A stretch of DNA of 7,612 bases from Candidatus Rifleibacteriota bacterium (lineage in GTDB: Bacteria; UBP17; UBA6191; JACPRK01). Both the position numbers and the translations under genes were made by a program. The notes beneath the pieces were generated by a model. It saw only the letters and a list, made by a program, of their open reading frames with translations, had not been told where the DNA came from and made no database searches. The stretch covers positions 1 to 7,612 of the forward strand of contig JACQZL010000104.1 in assembly GCA_016213865.1 (NCBI GenBank), given 5' to 3'. Positions within the stretch are counted from its first letter, which is position 1, and every line of letters begins with the position of its first letter. This document shows positions 1-6,422 of the stretch, in pieces.

Positions 1-2
1 CC

Positions 3-692
3 CGATTCCGGGCCATCAACGCGGGAGGCGGGCAGGAGGAGACTGAAGTCCGGGGGGTGCTCTCGGAGCTCGAGCGGTTGGGGCGGCAGCTCTCGCCTGC
101 CGGTGACACGGTTGCGGCGAGCAGCTCGTTGCGCGACCGCACGGCGGACCTCATGAAGGAAGTGCAAGACAGGCTGGCCGCGCTCCGTTACCCCGACCTG
201 CTCGCCAGCGGCAAGAGCGAGCTGGAGGCCGGGCATCTCGACAAGGCAAGGGACCTGTTCGAGCGCTTCCTGGCAGCCAAGCCGGCCCGAGTGTGGGAAG
301 CCGAGGCCCGGCTGGCACTGGCCAGGGTCCTCCTTCAAAAGGGCAAGCCGGTCGAGGCCCTCACCCACCTCGACGAGATCCTGAGGGCAAACGCCGAGGA
401 CGGCGAAGCTTGGTTCCTCAAGGGCCATTGCCTGGGGCTGACCGAGCTGACACGGTCCGGGCGTGGCGACCCGACGAAGCAGGCGATCGACGCCTTCGAA
501 CGGGCCGCCTCCCTGATGTCCGATGACGCCCGCCCTCCCGCTCGGCTGGCGGCCCTTTACGCTGCCGCGGGCCATGCGGAAAAGAGCCGGCAGTCGTTCG
601 ACCGCGCCGAGCGAATCGCCTCGGCCAGACAGACGGGGGCGAACCGCGCGGAGGGGCGATTTCTGAGCCGTGCGCGTGCCGGCGGAGAGTGA
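3..692 (+). CDS. TPR-repeat protein, 5'-truncated by the window edge
   Basis: This is the C-terminal part of a helical repeat protein; I cannot name a specific function. The frame is open from the first bases of the window to the TGA at 690-692. A GTG at 57 could serve as a start, but codons 3-56 are also open and read as plausible protein (FRAINAGGGQEETEVRG), and no convincing ribosome binding site precedes the GTG, so the gene most likely begins outside the window. Two to three TPR-like helix pairs are visible: one around LLASGKSELEAGHLDKARDL, the next around ARLALARVLLQKGKPVEALT, and a last one near the C-terminus around ARLAALYAAAGHAEKSRQSF. The segment before them is charged and helical, possibly a coiled coil. 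TPRs mediate protein-protein contacts. No signal peptide or membrane segment can be judged because the N-terminus is missing. The exported TPR protein downstream is co-directional 90 bases away, so an operon is likely. The TPR call is fairly safe; cellular location and partners are unknown. Confidence 0.8.
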   Translation, partial: RFRAINAGGGQEETEVRGVLSELERLGRQLSPAGDTVAASSSLRDRTADLMKEVQDRLAALRYPDLLASGKSELEAGHLDKARDLFERFLAAKPARVWEAEARLALARVLLQKGKPVEALTHLDEILRANAEDGEAWFLKGHCLGLTELTRSGRGDPTKQAIDAFERAASLMSDDARPPARLAALYAAAGHAEKSRQSFDRAERIASARQTGANRAEGRFLSRARAGGE

Positions 693-767
693 GAAGAGCG
701 TGGGGTCCGGCCTCAGGTGGTTCTCGGCCGGATTGGACGGACACCGGGCACCTCACAGCGTCGATAC

Positions 768-772
768 AGGAG
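768..772 (+). promoter_or_regulatory. Ribosome binding site AGGAG that selects the ATG at 783
   Basis: AGGAG lies 10 bases before the ATG at 783 and only 4 bases before an in-frame GTG at 777. It also lies well inside the frame that could start at GTG 717. This spacing, together with the signal peptide that begins exactly at 783, favours the ATG over both GTG codons. Confidence 0.6.
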
Positions 773-782
773 TGTCGTGACG

Positions 783-2201
783 ATGAAACATGACCGCAAG
801 CTAAAGGGGTGGTTGGCGTTTTTGATGGGGATGAGCGTGGCCTCGATGTGCGTCCTGGCCGAGCCGTCGGAGCTGGACGCGCTGCGCCCTGCGCACCAGT
901 TCCTGAGCGACTCGCAACGGCTGGAAATGGAGACGCTGGAAGCAGAGGGGCGCCTGCAAGAGGCTCTCGATCTCGTGGCGGGAGCTGCCCTCGACGCTCA
1001 ACGCGGCCGTCGCGACTCCGCCCGCGCCCAGGCCAGCCGGGCCATAGCTCTGGCCGGAAGTGTCGAACGCGAATCGGACGAGCTGCGCTCGAAGGCCAGG
1101 ACGGCCATGTCCCGGCGAGTCGAGGTGGCGGCCACGGCAGCCAAGACACTGTCACCCAGCCTGGCGATCCGAGCCCAGCAGATCGTGGAGGAGACCCGGC
1201 CGGTGCTGGGGCGTGCTCTGGCCAAGAGCCGCAACGTCTCCGCGGCCTGCCACAGCGTCGTGAAGCGCATGAAGGAGATGCTCGAGACGTCCCAGCCGGT
1301 CGTTGTCAGGCAGAAGCCCAGGCCCGTGCGGGATGCCGAGCCGGCACGCGTACGGCAGCGGCCCGAGAGAGCCAAACCGCCTGCCGCAGCCCAGACCCGG
1401 GCCGGCGTCGAGGCCGTCTCCTTAGCGTCGACCACGGCCACGCGCGCTGCCAAGGCGGCGCCCGGGGCAGCAGCAGGGAAGCAGGCGGGCGGATCCGTGA
1501 GCCGATTCGAGACCGGACGTCTCCTGGAGGAAGCGGGGGATTACGAAGAGGCGCTGGACGAGTACGGTGAGTGGTTGGAAAGAGAGACTGCACCGGGCGG
1601 GGATGCCGATCGCCTGGCCGCCGTCCGTTCCGTGAAGGAGAGGCTGGAGCTGGCCCGCGTGCTCGTGGCCAGGGCCGAGCGACGGCTCAAGGCGTCCAAA
1701 CCGGCACCGGAAGCGCTGCAAGAAGCCGGCAACTTGCTGGCCGGAGCAGCACTCCTGGCCCCTGGTTGGCGAAACGTGCTCCTGGCCAAGGGACATCTGG
1801 CCATGGCCCGGAAGGCGTACCCCGAGGCGATCGCAAGCTACACGGCCGCTGTCAAGACGCGGCCGCGCGCGGCCGCGGCACACGGCTTCCTGGCGCTCGC
1901 GCACTTCAGGCTGGCATGCGGCCAGGAAGGCGAGGCCCGGCGGCGGAGCCTGCAAACCGCTTACGACGCGGGCAACGAAGCGGTGCGCTTGCGCGCTGAG
2001 CACCCGACCGCGGCGAAGGACCAGGCTGTCGATGAAGACCTCCTCGGCGTCGTTGCCTACAACTTGAAGAGGTTCGAGGACGCCGGCAGGCACCTCGGCG
2101 AGGCGGTGAGGTTGGACCCATCGAGCGAGTCCTACCGGCGTCACGTGGAGCTGGCTGCCCCGAAGTTGCGCGCGAGTGGCGCCGAGAGACCCGCGCGGTA
2201 G
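783..2201 (+). CDS. Exported TPR-repeat protein with Ala/Pro/Arg-rich linker
   Basis: This is a 472-residue protein of unknown specific function, most likely a periplasmic or envelope scaffold. The ATG at 783 was chosen because it is preceded by AGGAG and starts a good signal peptide: a basic n-region (MKHDRKLKG), a hydrophobic core, and probable cleavage after VLA near residue 26. The frame is open back to the previous gene's stop, and a longer product from GTG 717 would bury the signal peptide. Residues ~27-176 are charged, helical and Ala/Glu/Arg-rich. Residues ~177-237 form a low-complexity Pro/Ala/Arg/Lys linker. The C-terminal half has TPR-like units at about 240-272 (FETGRLLEEAGDYEEALDEY), 332-361 (AKGHLAMARKAYPEAIASYT) and 420-450 (LLGVVAYNLKRFEDAGRHLG). 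No catalytic motif is visible. It probably shares a transcript with the TPR gene upstream and is separated by 284 bases from the large surface-protein gene downstream. The TPR and export calls are solid; the role is not known. Confidence 0.85.
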   Translation: MKHDRKLKGWLAFLMGMSVASMCVLAEPSELDALRPAHQFLSDSQRLEMETLEAEGRLQEALDLVAGAALDAQRGRRDSARAQASRAIALAGSVERESDELRSKARTAMSRRVEVAATAAKTLSPSLAIRAQQIVEETRPVLGRALAKSRNVSAACHSVVKRMKEMLETSQPVVVRQKPRPVRDAEPARVRQRPERAKPPAAAQTRAGVEAVSLASTTATRAAKAAPGAAAGKQAGGSVSRFETGRLLEEAGDYEEALDEYGEWLERETAPGGDADRLAAVRSVKERLELARVLVARAERRLKASKPAPEALQEAGNLLAGAALLAPGWRNVLLAKGHLAMARKAYPEAIASYTAAVKTRPRAAAAHGFLALAHFRLACGQEGEARRRSLQTAYDAGNEAVRLRAEHPTAAKDQAVDEDLLGVVAYNLKRFEDAGRHLGEAVRLDPSSESYRRHVELAAPKLRASGAERPAR

Positions 2202-2250
2202 GCGAATCCTCAGGACTCCTTGGCAAACTGGGTCCTCAGCGCGACTGAAA
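2202..2250. other. Intergenic stretch before the conserved leader
   Basis: Nothing recognisable lies between the stop of the exported TPR gene and the start of the duplicated leader. There is no clear hairpin followed by a T-run, so a terminator for the TPR genes is not visible here. Transcription may continue into the large gene downstream. Confidence 0.4.
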
Positions 2251-2430
2251 CACGCCCCAGATCTTGACAGAAGTTCTGGCCGATAGAGGCCATCGCGCTG
2301 TAACCTGGCCGCGCATCTTGGCGGTCTTGGGCCTGCACGACGTAGACCCTGGTGAACTGGGTTGGTCCTCCGGTCTTCTCGAGGCGGTGGGCTCCGGGAA
2401 GAGTAGGGGGGGCTCGAAGGACACACGGGA

Positions 2431-2449
2431 CTCGAGGTTTAGCCTCGAG
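2431..2449 (+). promoter_or_regulatory. Conserved leader hairpin, copy A
   Basis: A perfect 7-bp inverted repeat, CTCGAGG and CCTCGAG, encloses the loop TTTAG. In the second leader the stem is identical and the loop is TCAAG, so two of the eight differences in the conserved block fall in the loop and none in the stem. It lies 36 bases before the gene A start. It has no T-run and is not a typical terminator. Another CTCGAGG at 2378-2384 could pair with the same 3' arm. Confidence 0.5.
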
Positions 2450-2473
2450 ACGTAGGTGCTCACGGTGCTGTGA

Positions 2474-2481
2474 AGAGGGAG
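2474..2481 (+). promoter_or_regulatory. Ribosome binding site of gene A (AGAGGGAG)
   Basis: The purine run AGAGGGAG sits directly before the ATG at 2486, with about 7 bases between its AGAGG core and the start. GGAGCC at 2478-2483, which overlaps this site, is the exact complement of GGCTCC at 2390-2395 in the leader. A 6-bp pairing could therefore mask the site. The pairing is a prediction only. Confidence 0.65.
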
Positions 2482-2485
2482 CCAC

Positions 2486-5400
2486 ATGACGTCGACGATC
2501 CGCATCGCTGTCATCGTTTTCACCGCAGTCATGGTGTTTGGCTGGGCGACCCCCGGCGTCCAGGCAGCCGACGCCACGCTGACCTACAGCAAGGCGAACC
2601 AGATCTACAGGGCCGAGCCGTTCGGCTTGACGGTCAGCTTTTGGGATTCCGTTAGCTCGGCGAACATCACGATTACGGGCGGCGACGTTGGCAGCACGGT
2701 CAACGACATCTCGCCCTCCGTGTCGCTGGTCCCGGCAGCGGCAACGCCGACGGCCGAGTGGGTCTTCACTCGCACGGTGCAAGGCGGGGACGACGGGACG
2801 TTCACAGTCGAGATCGAGGCCGACGGCGCGGCGAAGACTGTCGACGACCCGACGTTCGAGGTCGACACGACGGCTCCGATGGCGACGCTGGCCTACGACC
2901 AGGCGGACCGGCTGTACAGGGCCGAGACGATCTTCATCACGGCGACGTTCCACGAGAACGCGACGGCGACGCCGACGATCACGATCACGGATGGGGGCGT
3001 GGGTGCCAACGTGCGCACGAACGCGGAGTTCACGTCCGGCACGGGTGCGACGTGGACTTACACGACGAACCTGGTCGGCGGGGACGAGGGTATCTTCACG
3101 GTGACAGTGTCGGGGGCCGACCTGGCAGGCAACTCGGTGACGGACGCTGCACCGGGTCAGAACACGTTCGCGATCGACACGACTCCCCCTGCAGTGTCAC
3201 TCACCTACAACAAGTCCGTCGGCTATTGCGACGGCAACACGCTGCAAATCAAGGCGACCTTCATCGAGACCTTATCCGGGGCACCCAGGATCTCGATTGG
3301 CGTGGGCAACGTGGGCGGCGGGCCCGTCTCTGGTGTGTTGATGTCAGACGCGGGCGACGCCGATCCGAAGACCTGGCGTTTCGAGACCATCATCGCTGAC
3401 AGCGACCCAACTGGGAGTCGCACGGTGGCGATCGCGATCACGGACCCGGCTGGAAACCAGAACACGGCGGCGGCTCCAGCCACCTTCGCGATCGACAACA
3501 CGCACCCGGCCGCCACCGTCACATACGACCCGACGCCCCTCGTCGCAGGGCCGGTCTGGATAAGGGCCGCCTTTGCCGAGACTCTGGCGGAGAATCCAAT
3601 CGTGCGCGTGGTCCGGGACGGCACCGGCGTCTCCAACATCTCGCCGACGGCGATGGTGCTCGAGGGTGGTCCGCCCAATCCGAGATACAAGTTCCAGTAC
3701 TACCTCTTCCCGCAGGACGGGACCCGGCTCCGGGACAGCATGACGGTGACCGTCGCCTCGACCGATGTCGCGGGAAACACGTTCTCGAAGGTCGACACCT
3801 GCACGTCCGCATCCACACCGAAGCTCCAGACGACCACGGACTTCAAGGTCGAGCTCAGGCCGGGCCTGAACCTGGTCTCGTTGCCGGTGAAACCCGCCCA
3901 CCTGACGGCCAGGACCCTCTTTCTCGACTCCTTGAAGTCGGCCCAGATGGTGGCGCGGACCACCGTCGATCCGATCACGGGCGAGTCTCGATTCGGCGTG
4001 TGCCTGCGGCAGGTTCCCCAGACGGATTTCTCGTTGAGGCCCGGCTACGGCTACGCGGTGCACGTGGCGGCCAAGGCCACACTGGTGCTCACTGGCGCTG
4101 TCGCCTGGCTGCCGGACGAGCGGATGATCACACTTGGGAACGGCCCCAGCCTGGTCGGTCTGCCCACGCTGGTTGCAACCACCAGCCAGGGACCGGTCAC
4201 GTTCTCTTCCGAGGTCGCCAAGTCGACCACGCTGCTCAGCACCCTCGGCACGCCGTTCTTGGCCACCACCGCGGACCTGAGCCGGACCTTCGAAGTCGCC
4301 CTGCCGGTCACCCCGACCCTGTCGCTTCGGCCTGGCAAGGCCTACTTGACCCGACTGGTCGCGGAACAGGGCGGCGTCGTGAGCCCCAAGTCGTTCATGC
4401 TTCCGCTGCCGACCTATCCGGGTTTTGCTGCGCAGACACCCGGCCTGCCGACGCTGGACATCGCAGTGCAGCCCCAACGGACGTATCCCGAGAACAAGAA
4501 CGTCACTCTCACGGCGACAGCATCCGGGCCCAGCGGTGCCACGTACCAGTGGACGCAGACGCTGGGGCCAGCGGTGACTCTCAACACGCCTACGGCCCTG
4601 TCCACGTCCTTCACTTCGATGCGCCGTGCCGACTACGCCTTCACGCTGACCGCGAGCGTAGGCCAGGAGCGGACCCAGGCGGGTACGTGCGTCCGGTTCA
4701 CGAACCGGCCGCCGGTGCCCGGATTGACACTCGCGCCGGGGCGCGTGAAGGTACCGACGGTGCTGACCCTGGGTGGCGCAACGAGCACCGACCCCGACCA
4801 GGACCCGATCACGTACGGCTGGAAGCTGTACAAGGGCCCCTCGGCATCCGGGACACCGCTCGCAATCAAGGATCCGACCAGCACAACGGCGACCTACGAC
4901 GTCGCGTTGCACGCGGAAGGCATCTACACCGCAGAACTGACGCTGGTTGACGACGCGGGGTCTCTCGTTACCGCGACGGGATCCAGTACTCTGCAGGCGA
5001 ACCGGGCGCCCACCGGTCTTACGATCACGGCCGATCCCGCTGTCGTCTACCGCACCGGGGTGACGGGACCATCGAAACTCACTGTGACGGCGGTCGACCC
5101 CGATTCGGATGGTGAGCTGCGGTACCAGTGGGAGCTCGTCACGAAACCGCAAGGGGCCCAAAGCGGCGAGTTGAGCAACGCCGGTGCGCGGGTGGCCAGT
5201 TTCGCGCCGTCACGACCCGGCGTCGTCAGCGGCGCGAACGACTACGTCATCAAAGTCACCGTGACGGACGCGCAGGGGCTGGCGGCGTCGACGACGATTT
5301 CGGAGCGTCCCAAGTATCTCAAGGCCCAGGCTCCCGCTGGGAACTGTAACGTCTACTTGAGCCTTGTTGACGGGTCGGAGATGGTGCAACCCTACGCGGG

Positions 5401-6016
5401 TGCCCCCTTTGTCATCGACCGGACGGAGGTCAGCAACGTCCAGTACGGGCAATCGGGTGCCGCCGACTGGGTGTCGCGAGTGGCCGCTGGCTTCAGCGGT
5501 GGCTCACAGCCCGTTCTCGTCGCCACGTTCGCAGAGGCGGCCGCGTACGCGGCCTGGGCTGGGAAGTGGATCCCGAGCGAGGTCGAGTGGCTGGCCGCGG
5601 CGTGGGGGCTGCCGGCTGCGTCGGCGAGCGACATCCCCCCACGCGCGTATCCATGGGGCAACGAGTCGCCAGGGCCGACTCCGGGCTTCCCCGACGGGCC
5701 TTGGAGGGCGCACTACATGGCCAGCCCGGGCCACGAAGTGACGGCTGAGGTGACCGGCGAGAACGGTGGAGGAGTCCAGTACTCCCTTGGACGGACACCG
5801 GGCACGCTCATCTGGCATCTGGCCGGCAACGCCGCCGAGTGGACCGCCACCACGGGCGGGACCGGAGCACGCCTGGTCCGCGGAGGTTGCCACCTGGACG
5901 CTGGAGTGCAACTCCAGAATGCAGTCCACACAAGGCTATGGGTGACCGAACCGGCTGCCAACGGCAAGGGGTTTCGATGCGTGCTCGCCGACCCCGAAGC
6001 GGTGGTCGCGCCGTAG
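2486..6016 (+). CDS. Gene A: secreted Ig-like/PKD multi-domain protein with C-terminal FGE-sulfatase (SUMF1) domain
   Basis: This 1176-residue exported protein is probably surface-attached or secreted. The ATG at 2486 follows AGAGGGAG and begins a signal peptide with likely cleavage after GVQA at residue 27. Four bacterial Ig-like repeats of ~105 residues follow (about 28-126, 127-230, 231-336, 337-440). Their boundaries carry D(T/N)(T/H)xP at residues 127, 231 and 337, and AGN motifs occur near the repeat ends. Residues ~450-640 hold two related beta-rich units (LNLVSLPV and PSLVGLPT, each ending in LRPG plus aromatic residues; LRPG at 457, 517 and 614). Three PKD/REJ-like domains follow at ~653-739, 740-838 and 839-948 (YQWTQTLGP, STDPDQDPITYGW, VDPDSDGELRYQW). 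The C-terminus (~950-1172) matches the SUMF1 family: FVIDRTEVS (975), WIPSEVEW (1028), YPWGNE (1055), GNAAEW (1114), RGGC (1132), GFRC (1162). The catalytic Cys pair of genuine formylglycine-generating enzymes is not evident, so a binding role is as likely as catalysis. It is a paralogue of the gene starting near 6423. Confidence 0.9.
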   Translation: MTSTIRIAVIVFTAVMVFGWATPGVQAADATLTYSKANQIYRAEPFGLTVSFWDSVSSANITITGGDVGSTVNDISPSVSLVPAAATPTAEWVFTRTVQGGDDGTFTVEIEADGAAKTVDDPTFEVDTTAPMATLAYDQADRLYRAETIFITATFHENATATPTITITDGGVGANVRTNAEFTSGTGATWTYTTNLVGGDEGIFTVTVSGADLAGNSVTDAAPGQNTFAIDTTPPAVSLTYNKSVGYCDGNTLQIKATFIETLSGAPRISIGVGNVGGGPVSGVLMSDAGDADPKTWRFETIIADSDPTGSRTVAIAITDPAGNQNTAAAPATFAIDNTHPAATVTYDPTPLVAGPVWIRAAFAETLAENPIVRVVRDGTGVSNISPTAMVLEGGPPNPRYKFQYYLFPQDGTRLRDSMTVTVASTDVAGNTFSKVDTCTSASTPKLQTTTDFKVELRPGLNLVSLPVKPAHLTARTLFLDSLKSAQMVARTTVDPITGESRFGVCLRQVPQTDFSLRPGYGYAVHVAAKATLVLTGAVAWLPDERMITLGNGPSLVGLPTLVATTSQGPVTFSSEVAKSTTLLSTLGTPFLATTADLSRTFEVALPVTPTLSLRPGKAYLTRLVAEQGGVVSPKSFMLPLPTYPGFAAQTPGLPTLDIAVQPQRTYPENKNVTLTATASGPSGATYQWTQTLGPAVTLNTPTALSTSFTSMRRADYAFTLTASVGQERTQAGTCVRFTNRPPVPGLTLAPGRVKVPTVLTLGGATSTDPDQDPITYGWKLYKGPSASGTPLAIKDPTSTTATYDVALHAEGIYTAELTLVDDAGSLVTATGSSTLQANRAPTGLTITADPAVVYRTGVTGPSKLTVTAVDPDSDGELRYQWELVTKPQGAQSGELSNAGARVASFAPSRPGVVSGANDYVIKVTVTDAQGLAASTTISERPKYLKAQAPAGNCNVYLSLVDGSEMVQPYAGAPFVIDRTEVSNVQYGQSGAADWVSRVAAGFSGGSQPVLVATFAEAAAYAAWAGKWIPSEVEWLAAAWGLPAASASDIPPRAYPWGNESPGPTPGFPDGPWRAHYMASPGHEVTAEVTGENGGGVQYSLGRTPGTLIWHLAGNAAEWTATTGGTGARLVRGGCHLDAGVQLQNAVHTRLWVTEPAANGKGFRCVLADPEAVVAP

Positions 6017-6203
6017 CCTCCTCGTGCATGACGGACATGATCCGGCTGCCGGGCTGGCCCGGGTTCCGTTCACCCTGAGTAGCGGCCCTCTGCGCCGCGT
6101 ATCGAAGGGCGCGGGTCATGACGGGCGAGACGCCAGAACGAAGACTTCGAGCGCCAAGAGCCCGTGGTGTGTTTGGCATGTCATCGCCTCGCAACAGCCT
6201 GCC
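6017..6203. other. Intergenic region after gene A
   Basis: No credible gene is visible. The short open frame at 6024-6212 has no ribosome binding site, and its predicted product looks like random GC-rich translation. An 8-bp palindrome GTCATGAC occurs at 6115-6122 with no assigned role. A weak hairpin at 6049-6062 is listed separately. Confidence 0.4.
6049..6062 (+). terminator. Weak hairpin after gene A, possible terminator
   Basis: CCGGG-CTGG-CCCGG forms a 5-bp GC stem with a 4-base loop, 32 bases after the gene A stop. It may be extended by ACGGA (6031-6035) pairing with TCCGT (6065-6069). Only scattered T residues follow (GTTCCGTT), so intrinsic termination is possible but not well supported. 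Confidence 0.25.
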
Positions 6204-6230
6204 GGCGCCTGAGATCTCGACAGAAACCCC

Positions 6231-6259
6231 TTGCTTCGGGGATAGGCGTGTTGTATTCT
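6231..6259 (+). promoter_or_regulatory. Possible sigma70-like promoter of gene B
   Basis: TTGCTT (6231-6236) and TATTCT (6254-6259) are separated by 17 bases within an unusually AT-rich patch for this DNA. The match is modest: 3 of 6 at -35 and 4 of 6 at -10. The corresponding position in copy A reads TAACCT at 2301-2306 with no aligned -35, so the promoter is not clearly shared by both leaders. Promoter rules for this lineage are unknown. Confidence 0.25.
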
Positions 6260-6383
6260 GTTCGTGCTAGATGCCGGCCTCAGGCGGGCGCGGTGCATAC
6301 CCTGATGAACTAGGTTGGTCCTCCGGTCTTCTCGAGGCGGTGGGCTCCGGGAAGAGTAGGGGGGTCTCGAATGACACACGGGA

Positions 6384-6402
6384 CTCGAGGTCAAGCCTCG
6401 AG
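6384..6402 (+). promoter_or_regulatory. Conserved leader hairpin, copy B
   Basis: CTCGAGG-TCAAG-CCTCGAG has an identical 7-bp stem and a changed loop compared with the hairpin at 2431-2449. It lies 36 bases before the ATG at 6439 that corresponds to the gene A start. Confidence 0.5.
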
Positions 6403-6422
6403 ACGAAAGTGCTCACGGTGCT

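Larger units (their letters stand above)
2251..2485 (+). repeat. Leader copy A: duplicated upstream region of gene A
   Basis: This non-coding region aligns with 6204-6438 at a constant offset of 3953 bases with no net insertion or deletion. The part from 2346 to the ATG (140 bases) differs at about 8 positions, roughly 94% identity. The distal part 2251-2345 is far more diverged but still in register, for example GATCTTGACAGAA at 2260 against GATCTCGACAGAA at 6213. A TTGACA at 2264-2269 resembles a -35 box, but I see no good -10 box at 16-18 bases, so I do not call a promoter here. The sharp jump in conservation at about 2346 may mark a transcription start, the edge of a functional 5' untranslated region, or a recombination boundary. 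Confidence 0.8.

Noticed and set aside
690..783. Possible stop-codon readthrough joining the two TPR genes, which share a frame with no other stop between them
   Set aside because: The downstream gene has its own ribosome binding site, ATG and signal peptide, and a signal peptide in the middle of a fused protein makes little sense. The shared frame is most likely chance.
2264..2306. Sigma70 promoter with TTGACA at 2264 before gene A
   Set aside because: No acceptable -10 hexamer lies 16-18 bases downstream, and the aligned position in the second leader reads TCGACA, so the match is not conserved.
1422..2426. Minus-strand frame of 334 codons sharing an N-terminal sequence with another minus-strand frame at 6116-6394
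   Set aside because: The similarity arises only because both cross the duplicated leader. The products look like random GC-rich translation, and the first lies over the exported TPR gene.
2346..2485. Known riboswitch (c-di-GMP, cobalamin) in the leader
   Set aside because: The conserved core motifs of those classes as I know them are absent. The leader is reported only as an unassigned structured candidate.
3344..5161. Long minus-strand open frame of 605 codons opposite gene A
   Set aside because: It is Arg/Gly-rich with no domains or ribosome binding site. It lies entirely inside a gene with clear Ig-like and PKD domains on the + strand, so it is a by-product of high GC.
5860..6016. Variable region of a diversity-generating retroelement at the end of the SUMF1 (C-type-lectin-like) domain
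   Set aside because: The domain fold fits such targets, but there is no template repeat, no reverse transcriptase and no adenine-rich signature in this window. It would need a search of the flanking genome.
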